From contig UQNN01000008.1 of NCBI GenBank assembly GCA_900542445.1, forward strand, positions 87,439 to 151,438: a stretch of 64,000 nt of DNA, written 5' to 3'. Origin of the DNA: an uncultured Eubacteriales bacterium. Its GTDB lineage: Bacteria > Bacillota > Clostridia > Christensenellales > Aristaeellaceae. Every line of letters begins with the position of its first letter. The stretch's first letter is position 1. The notes below the pieces were generated by a model. That model did not search any database. It saw only the letters and a program-made list of their open reading frames with translations, and was not told where the DNA came from. Both the position numbers and the translations under genes were made by a program. Below are positions 42,126-49,733 of the stretch, one piece after another.

Positions 42126-43052
42126 ATGAATAACGCCGTTCATTACGAGGACGCGCTGATGATCAAAGCCGCGTGGTATTATTATTTTGAAAATATGACG
42201 CAGCAGGCCATCGCCGACCGTCTTTCCATCAGCCGCATGCGCGTCATCAAGCTGCTGGACGCCGCGCGCCAGAACGGCGTCATCCAGTTCCGTCTCCGCT
42301 CGGACAGCGTGGGCATGATGGAGCAGAGCCGCGAGCTGATGCAGAAATATCGTCTCAAGGACGTGTTCATCATCCCCGAAGCCGAGCAGGAAAGCCAGCT
42401 CAACGAGTCCATCGCCCGCGCGGGCGCAATGTACGTCGCGGATCGCCTGGGCGACAACGCCTGCATCAACGCGGGCTACGGCGACACGCTCAGCCGCACG
42501 CTCAACCATCTGGCGACGATGGTGCAAACCCCCGTCACCTGCATCTCTCTGACCGGCGGCGTTTCCTATTATCTGCCCAACGGGCGCAGCAACGTTTTCA
42601 ACGCGCGGCTGTATCTGATGCCCGCGCCGCTGCTCGCCTCGTCTCACGAAATGGCGGCGGCGATGCGCGCGGAGGCTTCCGTCAGCGAAATCATCCGCAT
42701 GGCGAAGCTCTCCTCCTTCACGCTGGTGGGCATCGGTTCGATGCACGAGACGGCGACCATCGTCCGTTCCGGCATCATCACCCAAAACGAGCTTTTCCGC
42801 CTGCGCATGGCCGGGGCGGTCGGCGACGTGCTCTGTCACTTCGTCAACGAAAACGGCGAACTCATTCCCAACGATATCGAAGAACGGCTCATCTCCACCC
42901 CGCTTGAGCAGCTCCGCGCGATGGATAACGTCGTCGGGCTGGCCGCGGGCGCGCAGAAAGCCGAAGCCATCCGCGCCATTCTGCGCGGCGGCTATCTCGA
43001 CGTGCTCATCACCGATGAGCCGACGGCAGCTCTGCTTCTCAAGGGCGAGTGA
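42126..43052 (+). CDS. lsrR: AI-2 responsive regulator LsrR (SorC/DeoR family)
   Basis: A 308-residue repressor. N-terminal helix-turn-helix AAWYYYFENMTQQAIADRLS and ISRMRVIKLLDAA (residues about 13-50), then the sugar-phosphate isomerase-like sensor domain (CISLTGGVSYY, LYLMPAPLLASS, LVGIGSM, GAVGDVLCHF, GGYLDVLITDEPTA) aligning with E. coli LsrR. Start at 42126 five bases after CGGAG; the ATG at 42108 has no binding site. In the known system phospho-AI-2 releases it from DNA. Confidence 0.9.
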   Translation: MNNAVHYEDALMIKAAWYYYFENMTQQAIADRLSISRMRVIKLLDAARQNGVIQFRLRSDSVGMMEQSRELMQKYRLKDVFIIPEAEQESQLNESIARAGAMYVADRLGDNACINAGYGDTLSRTLNHLATMVQTPVTCISLTGGVSYYLPNGRSNVFNARLYLMPAPLLASSHEMAAAMRAEASVSEIIRMAKLSSFTLVGIGSMHETATIVRSGIITQNELFRLRMAGAVGDVLCHFVNENGELIPNDIEERLISTPLEQLRAMDNVVGLAAGAQKAEAIRAILRGGYLDVLITDEPTAALLLKGE

Positions 43053-43101
43053 ACGCCCCTGACATAATGACAAACCGACGCATTTTGAAAGGATGATTTC
43101 A

Positions 43102-44664
43102 ATGGCAAAAACGCTTATGGCCGTCGATGCCGGCACCGGCAGCGTCCGCGCCGTGCTGTTCAGCCTGGAAGGCGAGCAGCTGGGCTGCGTCCAGCAGGAA
43201 TGGACGCATAAAGAAGATCCCCGCTACCCCGGCAGCATGGATTTCGACTGGGTGCATAACTGGGATCTCGCCCGCGGCTGCATCCGCGGCGTGATCGAGC
43301 AGACCGGCGTCGATCCGCATGACATCGCCGCCGTTTCTACCACCTGCATGCGCGAGGGCATCGTTCTCTACGATAAGGACGGTCAGGAAATCTGGGCCTG
43401 CGCCAACGTCGATGCGCGCAGCGACGACGAAGTGGCTCAGCTCGTGCATATGAATCCGGAACTTGAAAAGCAGATTTACCGCGAGTCCGGCCAGACCTAC
43501 GCGCTGGGCGCTCTGCCCCGCCTGTTCTGGGTCAAAAACAAAATGCCGGAAGTCTACGAAAAGACCGCCGTGTGCACCATGTTCAACGACTGGCTCATCT
43601 ATAAGATGACCGGCGTGTTCTCCTCCGAGCCGTCCAACGCCTGCACGACGGGCATTTTCGACCTGAAAGCGCGCGACTGGGACGACAAGATCGCCGCTTC
43701 CATTGGCCTGAAGACGGGTATCTTCCCGAAGATTTCCGAGTGCGGCACCGTCGTCGCCAAGGTGGGCGCAAAAGGCGCGGCCGAAACCGGTCTGGCCGAA
43801 GGCACGCCGGTTGTCGCGGGCGGCGGCGACGCGCAGCTGGGCTGCGTGGGCGTCGGCGTGGTGGACGCCAATCAGGCGGCTATCTTCGGCGGCAGCTTCT
43901 GGCAGTATGAGTATAACACCGACGAGGCCAAGACCGACGAGCATTGCCGCGTCCGCGTCAACTGCCACAGCGTCCCCGGCATCTGGCAGTATGAAGCCCT
44001 CGCCTTTAAGCCCGGCATGGTCATGCGCTGGTACCGCGACGCGTTCTGCCAGTATGAAAAGGAGCTTTCCAAGACCACCGGCCGCGATCCGTATGACCTC
44101 ATGAACGAAAAAGCCAAGGATATCCCCGCCGGCTGCTACGGCATGATGTGCGCATTCTCCGACGTGATGAACTACATCTCCTGGCGGCACGCCAGCCCGA
44201 TGTTCATCAATTTCGATTTCGACCCCGATAAGTTCAACCGTTATACCTTCTACCGCGCCATCATGGAGAATACCGCGATGGTCACTTACGGCCATATGCA
44301 GCTCGTCCGCGAGTCCACGGGCAACATTCCCAAGGAAGTCGTATTTGCCAGCGGCGCGTCCAAGAGCGAACTCTGGTGCCAGATTCTCGCCGACGTGCTG
44401 GGCATCCCGGTCAACGTGCCGAACGTCAAGGAGGCCACCGCGCTGGGCGCGGCCATCATGGCAGGCCACGGCGTGGGCCTGTTCCCGGATATCTCCGCGA
44501 CCGCGAAGAAACTTGTGCATATCGAGCACCGCTTCGAGCCGAATATGGAGAACCACGCGACCTATATGAAGCTCTATGAGGATTGGCGGAAGATGTACGC
44601 CCGCGAGCTGCAAATCGCCGATGACCGCATCACCCGCTATATGTGGGCCGCGCCGGGCGTCTGA
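43102..44664 (+). CDS. lsrK: Autoinducer-2 kinase LsrK
   Basis: A 520-residue FGGY-family kinase that phosphorylates AI-2 (DPD) after import. It aligns with E. coli LsrK: LMAVDAGTGSVRAVLFSLEG, PGSMDFDW, CMREGIVLYDKDGQEIWACA followed by NVDAR, DPSN-like EPSNACTTG, VVAGGGDAQLGC, MRWYRDAFC, INFDFDPDKFN and PVNVPNVKEATALGAAI, ending WAAPGV. The start is ATG at 43102; an ATG nine bases earlier overlaps the AAAGGA binding site. It forms an operon with lsrR. Confidence 0.94.
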   Translation: MAKTLMAVDAGTGSVRAVLFSLEGEQLGCVQQEWTHKEDPRYPGSMDFDWVHNWDLARGCIRGVIEQTGVDPHDIAAVSTTCMREGIVLYDKDGQEIWACANVDARSDDEVAQLVHMNPELEKQIYRESGQTYALGALPRLFWVKNKMPEVYEKTAVCTMFNDWLIYKMTGVFSSEPSNACTTGIFDLKARDWDDKIAASIGLKTGIFPKISECGTVVAKVGAKGAAETGLAEGTPVVAGGGDAQLGCVGVGVVDANQAAIFGGSFWQYEYNTDEAKTDEHCRVRVNCHSVPGIWQYEALAFKPGMVMRWYRDAFCQYEKELSKTTGRDPYDLMNEKAKDIPAGCYGMMCAFSDVMNYISWRHASPMFINFDFDPDKFNRYTFYRAIMENTAMVTYGHMQLVRESTGNIPKEVVFASGASKSELWCQILADVLGIPVNVPNVKEATALGAAIMAGHGVGLFPDISATAKKLVHIEHRFEPNMENHATYMKLYEDWRKMYARELQIADDRITRYMWAAPGV

Positions 44665-44682
44665 TCGCGCACCCCATTCAAA

Positions 44683-44905
44683 CCACCGCAAAGCGAAGAA
44701 GGGAGTCTGAGGGACTTCGTCCCTCAGGCAGGTTTGGAATTTTTTCATGCGCCCGCTGTGCGGGAAAACAGCATGAAAAAAATTGGAAATCGCAAGGAGC
44801 ACTTGTGCGACTATGCGAGTTTCCCGGACTCGCAGCCCAACGTTCCCCTTTCGCGAAGCGATTCCTAAAAGCAGTCAGGGAGCGCAGCGTCACCTGACGT
44901 CGTCT
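44683..44905. repeat. Intergenic repeat, family B with family-A-type insert
   Basis: GCAAAGCGAAGAAGGGAGTC, hairpin GAGGGACTTCGTCCCTC, a hairpin CATGC-GCCCGCTGTGCGGG-GCATG region, GGAAATCGCAAGGAGC to TTTCCCGGACTCG, CCCAACGTTCCCC and AGTCAGGGAGCGCAGCG. It fills most of the 300-base gap between lsrK and the cupin. Confidence 0.7.
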
Positions 44906-44965
44906 TTCCTCAAACCCGTTGCTGTCCAGTTAAAATCTATATAACCTCGAAGGGAGAAAACAGCT

Positions 44966-45316
44966 ATGTATATCGTAAACGAAGAAGATAAAGAATATCG
45001 CTTTGGCGACAGCGGCCCCAAGTACCTGATGAAGGGCCCGCGCATGAACTTCGCGCTCGTGCAGTTTCAGGCCGGTCAGGATTTCAAGGCGCACTATCAC
45101 AACGTGATGGAAGAGAATTTCTACATTCTGGAAGGCGAAGTGGATATCGTTGTGGACGGCGTGGTCAACCATCTGCGTCCGGGCCAGATGATCCACATCG
45201 AGCCGGGCGAGATTCACTATGTCATCAACAATTCCGGCGCGCCGATGAAGATGATCTCCACCCTCGCGCCCTACACGAACCCGGACAAGGTGGACGTGGA
45301 GAACTACACGTACTAA
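44966..45316 (+). CDS. Cupin-domain protein next to the lsr locus
   Basis: A 116-residue single-domain cupin. Metal-binding motif 1 is HYHNVMEENFYILEGEVD (two His, one Glu) and motif 2 includes PGEIHYVINN. Start after AAGGGAG. It lies downstream of lsrRK on the same strand. LsrG, the phospho-AI-2 isomerase, is missing from the locus; a metal cupin could do a similar isomerisation, but this is only inference. Otherwise substrate unknown. Confidence 0.75.
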   Translation: MYIVNEEDKEYRFGDSGPKYLMKGPRMNFALVQFQAGQDFKAHYHNVMEENFYILEGEVDIVVDGVVNHLRPGQMIHIEPGEIHYVINNSGAPMKMISTLAPYTNPDKVDVENYTY

Positions 45317-45327
45317 GGAAAACCGGG

Positions 45328-45420
45328 AGGACGTTGGGGCTTTGCCCCAAACCCCAGAAGGGAACTGAGTTCCCTTCACCTTCCGCCTTATGGATTGCTT
45401 CGCAATCCGGAGGGAAAAAA
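45328..45420. repeat. Intergenic repeat, family A
   Basis: GTTGGGGCTTTGCCCCAAAC, AGGGAACTGAGTTCCCT, ACCTTCCGCC and hairpin GGATTGCTTCGCAATCC. Confidence 0.8.
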
Positions 45421-45433
45421 CATTGCATATCAT

Positions 45434-45474
45434 AAAAGCGGCGTTCCCGTCAAAAGGAGCGCCGCTTTCTTTTT
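45434..45474. terminator. Bidirectional terminator
   Basis: AAAGCGGCGTTCC and GGAGCGCCGCTTT with A-rich and T-rich flanks, between the cupin and the convergent exported gene. Confidence 0.8.
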
Positions 45475-45504
45475 GTGTTACGCCAAAGTCCCTGCCGTCA
45501 TTTT

Positions 45505-46386
45505 TTAACCGTTTCCAAAGCCAAAGTCCACGACCTCATCTTTTTCGACCTTCAAATCGATTATCGCATACACGTCGGGTATGCCGTCCCTGCGCATCTC
45601 ATCCGTCGAATAGAAGGACACCATATACGTCAGCGGGGCTTCGCTTCGCGGCACATAGTTGCACTCTACCCACGTGCTGCACGCGTCCAGCATCTCCCTT
45701 GTCACGGGCTCTTCGCTGCCGTTATACGGTATCTGCTGTTCGATCAGAATCCGTTTCGCTTCTTCAACCGCCTTTTCGTAAGAAAGCTCGTCGTCCTTCG
45801 GTTCCGTGATGCAATAATCGATCGCGTCGTTCTGAATAAATTCATAATCGTTCAAACTTCCGCTCACAAATCCGGTCTTTTCCGGAGCATCCAACGTGCG
45901 TACATGCAGCCAGCCGTCGTTATAACCCAAAATTCGCGTCCATCCCAATTCTGTCCGCGCGATTTCACCGGATTTTTCATCGCATTCCTTCATCACCTTG
46001 ACCGCGCCCTTTGACGCATACGCAATGATTCTGCCCAGCAGCGTGCGGATGCCGTCTTCGGTATAGGTCAGCGCATCGGCAGCCATATAGCCCGTCAGGC
46101 TGCCGCTGTCCGCATCGCCAACCCTCACTTTCACCCAATCTCCCTCCGCATCCAGAACCTGCACGCGCACGCTTTGGAAATACGTCATCAGCGCGTTTCC
46201 ATTCGGCTGATCCAGCAAATCTGCCGTGATACGTGTCGCCGCCGGGCCAACCGTCGGCGTATCATATTCCGCCGCCCAATCTGCACGCGTCTGCGTCGGA
46301 ACTGTGCCCGTCCACTTTCCTGCCAGCGCTGTCTGACTGACCATCAAACTCGCCGCCAAAACCAACAGTCCGATTCTCTTTTTCAT
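45505..46386 (-). CDS. Exported protein with SH3-like domains
   Basis: A 293-residue protein with a signal peptide ending TALA before GKW (residues 1-22). Two bacterial SH3-like segments are visible: LLDQPNGNALMTYFQSVRVQ with DWVKVRVGDADSGSLTGYM (about 55-105), and WTRILGYNDGWLHVRTLDAP followed by KTGFVSGSL (about 150-180). Such domains often bind cell wall. The C-terminal 100 residues match no family I know. Transcribed alone; function unknown. Confidence 0.65.
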   Translation of the reverse strand: MKKRIGLLVLAASLMVSQTALAGKWTGTVPTQTRADWAAEYDTPTVGPAATRITADLLDQPNGNALMTYFQSVRVQVLDAEGDWVKVRVGDADSGSLTGYMAADALTYTEDGIRTLLGRIIAYASKGAVKVMKECDEKSGEIARTELGWTRILGYNDGWLHVRTLDAPEKTGFVSGSLNDYEFIQNDAIDYCITEPKDDELSYEKAVEEAKRILIEQQIPYNGSEEPVTREMLDACSTWVECNYVPRSEAPLTYMVSFYSTDEMRRDGIPDVYAIIDLKVEKDEVVDFGFGNG

Positions 46387-46485
46387 GCCTGTTCCTCCTT
46401 TTCGGGAAACGCAAAAGCCCTTCCCGCCTCTCTGTTTATAAGACGAGTGCAGGAAGGGAAAAATTTCATATGGAGGAAAATTTTT

Positions 46486-47208
46486 TTAAAGCCTCTCGAA
46501 AACCTCGCCCAGCTTCTCGTGCAGCGCAAGGTTGGCGATATCGTCCCGCGGCGTTTCTGTTTTATTGATGAGCACGAGCCGGTTGCCGGGGTATTCGTCG
46601 AGGAATGCGGCGGCGGGGTACACCGTCAGCGACGTTCCGGCGACAATCAGCAGATCCGCGCGGCGAATCGCGTCGAGCGCGCCGCTGACGGTCAGGTTAT
46701 CCAATCCCTCTTCATAGAGCACGACGTCGGGTTTGACCCGCCCGCCGCACTTGGGGCATTTGGGCACGTCGCCGAGCGTCAGCAGCTCCTCCATCGTATA
46801 CCTTGCGCCGCACTTCTGGCAGGTATTGCGATGGACGCTTCCGTGCAGCTCATAAACGTTTTGGCTTCCCGCCATCTGGTGCAGGCCGTCGATGTTCTGC
46901 GTGACAACGGCGAGCAGTTTGCCCTCTTTTTCCCACTGCGCCAGCTTCCGATGGACGATATTGGGCTTTGCATTCGGATAAAGCATGCGATTTCGATAGA
47001 AATCAAAGAAAATCTCCGGATGATGCACGTAGAACGAGTGCGAAATGATGGTTTCCGGCGGGTAAGCATACCGCTGACGATACAGCCCATCCTCCCCGCG
47101 GAAATCTGGAATGCCGCTTTCGGTAGACACGCCCGCGCCGCCGAAGAACACCATGCGCCTGGCCTCTTCCACCCAGCCCTGCAATTTTTTCAGCTTCTGT
47201 TCGTCCAT
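46486..47208 (-). CDS. cobB: NAD-dependent protein deacylase (sirtuin)
   Basis: A 240-residue Sir2-family enzyme removing acyl groups from lysines with NAD+. GGAGVSTESGIPDFRG (NAD site), TQNIDGLHQMAG, catalytic His in ELHGSVHRNTC, zinc cysteines CxxC (QKCGA region) and CPKC, and AGTSLTVYPAA. Full length. The stop is close to the exported SH3-like gene's start. Confidence 0.94.
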   Translation of the reverse strand: MDEQKLKKLQGWVEEARRMVFFGGAGVSTESGIPDFRGEDGLYRQRYAYPPETIISHSFYVHHPEIFFDFYRNRMLYPNAKPNIVHRKLAQWEKEGKLLAVVTQNIDGLHQMAGSQNVYELHGSVHRNTCQKCGARYTMEELLTLGDVPKCPKCGGRVKPDVVLYEEGLDNLTVSGALDAIRRADLLIVAGTSLTVYPAAAFLDEYPGNRLVLINKTETPRDDIANLALHEKLGEVFERL

Positions 47209-47221
47209 AGCCTAACCCGCT

Positions 47222-47412
47222 TTCTACGAGGGCGCCGCCCTCGCGCTCCCGGCAGGGAACTGAGTTTCCTGCACCTTCCGCATTCCATCCGCTTCGCGGA
47301 TGGCTGATTTTTAAATGCACATTTTTCCCTCATGATTGCAACGCAATCATGAATATGGGAAGTACAGGAACCTCAGGTTCCTGTTGGGGGTTGGGACAAA
47401 GCCCCAAACCTC
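47222..47412. repeat. Two family-A repeats, inverted, between recO and cobB
   Basis: Left: GAGGGCGCCGCCCTC, CAGGGAACTGAGTTTCCTG, hairpin CATCCGCTTCGCGGATG. Right: hairpin CATGATTGCAACGCAATCAT, CAGGAACCTCAGGTTCCTG, GGGGTTGGGACAAAGCCCCA. Arranged like 35885-36092. Confidence 0.8.
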
Positions 47413-47415
47413 CCC

Positions 47416-48159
47416 CTACACCAAGAGCTTCTCCGAGCGAATCGTCACGCCCAGCCGCTCCTGCGCCATCTGCCGAAGCGCTTCAAACAGGTCATCCGGA
47501 CAGTCCGCGTCTTCCGAAAGCGTGCCCAGCCCGCACCGCATGATCGCCTGCAAATAGCGCACCTCGCCCGCCGTCAGCCGCACGCGGCCGCCCACGCCGC
47601 AATCCTTGCAGAGCACGCCGCCCGCTTCCTCGCCGAAATACGCTGCGTGATCGTCGTCCGCCAGCCCATCCAAAACAATCGGCTTGCCGCACTGCGCGCA
47701 CCGCCCGACCTGCGGCCTGAACCCCAACAGCGAGGTCATGCCCATCAGAAACACCGCCGTCACCCGCCGCGGCGCAACCGTGTCATAACACAGATATGCC
47801 AGCGACTTGAGCAGCAACAGAAACAGCCGCTCGTTCTCCTGCGCGGGCTGCACCGCCGCGCTGCAAAGCTCCAGCGCATACATGCCGTGCGAAAGCCGCT
47901 CGTAATCCACCCGCAAGGGATAATAGCTGTCCGTAATCTGGCAGGACACGACCGTCGTCCTCTCCCGCGCCTGATAAAGCACATATTCCCCCGTGCAGAA
48001 CAGTTCGCTTGCCGCCATCAGCGGGCTTTTCTGCCGGCGGCATCCGCGGCAGAGCGCGTCAATCCGTCCCAGCGTCGGGGAAAACAGCGTGAGCATACGG
48101 TCGTTCTCGCGATAATCCACGCGCCGCAGCACAATGGCATTTGTGGTGATCTGCCCCAT
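47416..48159 (-). CDS. recO: DNA repair protein RecO
   Basis: A 247-residue protein that helps load RecA at gaps. N-terminal OB fold (TTNAIVLRRVDYRENDRMLT, LFSPTLGRIDALCRG) and a zinc-binding region (GRCAQCGKPI, VLCKDCG) in the helical half. Its ATG follows directly after the stop codon of the upstream membrane-protein gene, so the two are coupled. Confidence 0.93.
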   Translation of the reverse strand: MGQITTNAIVLRRVDYRENDRMLTLFSPTLGRIDALCRGCRRQKSPLMAASELFCTGEYVLYQARERTTVVSCQITDSYYPLRVDYERLSHGMYALELCSAAVQPAQENERLFLLLLKSLAYLCYDTVAPRRVTAVFLMGMTSLLGFRPQVGRCAQCGKPIVLDGLADDDHAAYFGEEAGGVLCKDCGVGGRVRLTAGEVRYLQAIMRCGLGTLSEDADCPDDLFEALRQMAQERLGVTIRSEKLLV

Positions 48160-48981
48160 TTAGGCCTCATCTTTCTTTTCGCGCTTCACCTTTGGGATAA
48201 ACTGCGCGGCAAAGTCGCCCTTGCCCTTCTCCTTGACATAGAAATAGCCGATGATCGAGAAAACCACCGCGCCGAGGAAATTGACCATCAGGTCTTTCAT
48301 CGTGTCGATCAGACCGATATCCAGATAGCCGCCCAGCCCCAGCGCTTCCTGCGAACCGTCGGAATGGACGATAATCACATCCGCGATATCCTTCACCGCC
48401 ACGACCTTGTTGCTGCGCGTCTCATCCAGTTCGACGGTGTAGATGCTGTTCACGACGGTATCCTTCTGCATGTCCCATCCCATCACGCGGTCGCCTGTGT
48501 ATTCAAAGAATTCCCACAGCACACCGACCGTCATCGAGAAGCAGAACGCGACGAGCGCCAGATACGCCGGCGACAGCTTAAAGGAAAAACGGTCGCTTTC
48601 GTTGAGCAGATCGACCAGCGCGAACCCGATGGCCGCGCATAGAAAGCCGTTGAGGGTGTGCAGCATCGTATCCCAGTTGGGCACGCGGACATAAAAGCTG
48701 TTCAGCTCGCCCAATATTTCTGCCGCGAAGATGAACAGCAGAATGATGACCTCCAGCGTGGTCGGCAGTTCGACATTCAGCTTGTGAGAAAAGAAGCTCG
48801 GCAGAATCATCAGCACCAGCGTCAAACCGCACATAAACACGCTCTCAAAGTCACGGCGGAGCGCCGCGCGGACGAGCACGAAGATCACCAGTGCGCGCAG
48901 CACAAGATAGACCGTCAGCGTCGTTTTATTTTGGTAAATCGGCTCTTTTTTCTTCTTTTCAGGCGTCTCTTTTTTCTTCAT
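48160..48981 (-). CDS. YjdF-like (DUF2238-related) membrane protein
   Basis: A 273-residue membrane protein with basic termini and about seven helices. Motifs VPNWDTMLHTLNGFLCAAIGF, VLWEFFEYTGDRVMGWDMQK and IDTMKDLMVNFLGAVVF resemble the DUF2238/YjdF membrane family. Role unknown. Its stop (TAA) abuts the recO start. Confidence 0.7.
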   Translation of the reverse strand: MKKKETPEKKKKEPIYQNKTTLTVYLVLRALVIFVLVRAALRRDFESVFMCGLTLVLMILPSFFSHKLNVELPTTLEVIILLFIFAAEILGELNSFYVRVPNWDTMLHTLNGFLCAAIGFALVDLLNESDRFSFKLSPAYLALVAFCFSMTVGVLWEFFEYTGDRVMGWDMQKDTVVNSIYTVELDETRSNKVVAVKDIADVIIVHSDGSQEALGLGGYLDIGLIDTMKDLMVNFLGAVVFSIIGYFYVKEKGKGDFAAQFIPKVKREKKDEA

Positions 48982-49289
48982 GGCGTATCCCCTCCTGTTT
49001 TTTCTTCATTATAGCATAGTTTGCGCCGCGTATATACTTTTTTTTGCGCGCCAGTCAGCGTTTTCCGCTTCGCCGCACGCCTTCCCTTTTCCCCCGCCGC
49101 ATCGCGCTCTGACCCGCGCTCGGCGGTCAATCAGCTTTTTACGCCGCAATTCCTGCATTTTTATTTTTGAAATCCTGCATAATTCAAGGGTGATCCCGCT
49201 CTTCGGCTGATCGCCGTGAATTTTTGGAAAGCCGCAAAATTTTCTTGATATTTTTAGAAAAAACGGTGTACAAATTGCTTTTTCCGTGC
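48982..49289. other. Noncoding stretch without recognised features
   Basis: About 300 bases between divergent genes with no supported ORF, repeat or hairpin on either strand that I could identify. Confidence 0.5.
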
Positions 49290-49295
49290 TATAAT
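49275..49295 (+). promoter_or_regulatory. Promoter of the 54-residue membrane peptide gene
   Basis: TATAAT at 49290-49295 preceded by TGC (extended -10); a weak -35 TGTACA lies 17 bases upstream. Leader of about 77 bases contains GGGCTTAGGTTCATTGCCC. Confidence 0.55.
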
Positions 49296-49378
49296 AGCTT
49301 CGCTTTAAGGGCTTAGGTTCATTGCCCAGGCCGTCACAATCCTTCATGATTTTGAATGTTTGAAAGAGAGGCAACATT

Positions 49379-49543
49379 ATGCTGACTGTTCTTTTTGTGA
49401 TTGTTTTCCTCGCCGCGTCCGTCGGTGCGATCTCCCTGCTGGATGGCCAGCGTGCCTCCCGCGAAGTGACCAACTACCTCCACGAGGAATATCACATGGT
49501 TCGCGATTATCAGCCGACCATCGCTCAGCTGCGCAACATGTAA
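49379..49543 (+). CDS. Small single-helix membrane protein (54 residues)
   Basis: ATG at 49379 follows AGAGAGG. The product begins MLTVLFVIVFLAASVGAIS, one transmembrane helix, followed by a charged tail with LDGQRASREVTNYLHEEYH and VRDYQPTIAQLRNM. It has its own extended -10 promoter and a strong terminator 14 bases after the stop, which supports a real monocistronic gene. No family recognised. Codon use matches the neighbouring genes. Confidence 0.65.
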   Translation: MLTVLFVIVFLAASVGAISLLDGQRASREVTNYLHEEYHMVRDYQPTIAQLRNM

Positions 49544-49556
49544 TCGATTTGATTGT

Positions 49557-49589
49557 CGCTCCTCCCCTGTCGGGGAGGAGTTTTTTTGT
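49557..49589 (+). terminator. Terminator after the small membrane protein
   Basis: GCTCCTCCCC-TGTC-GGGGAGGAG followed by T7. Confidence 0.9.
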
Positions 49590-49650
49590 TGCTCCTTCCT
49601 CCATGAGGGAGACTTTTGACTTTAAAGCGCACCCGTGAAAATTGAAAGAG

Positions 49651-49679
49651 TTGAATTTCGCGCACATCTTTGCTATCAT
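49651..49679 (+). promoter_or_regulatory. Promoter of nadE
   Basis: TTGAAT (49651-49656), 17-bp spacer, TATCAT (49674-49679). Confidence 0.65.
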
Positions 49680-49733
49680 GTTGGTTGATGCTATGTATAT
49701 TCAAAAACGTTTCTTCCGAAAGGAGTTTTGTTT

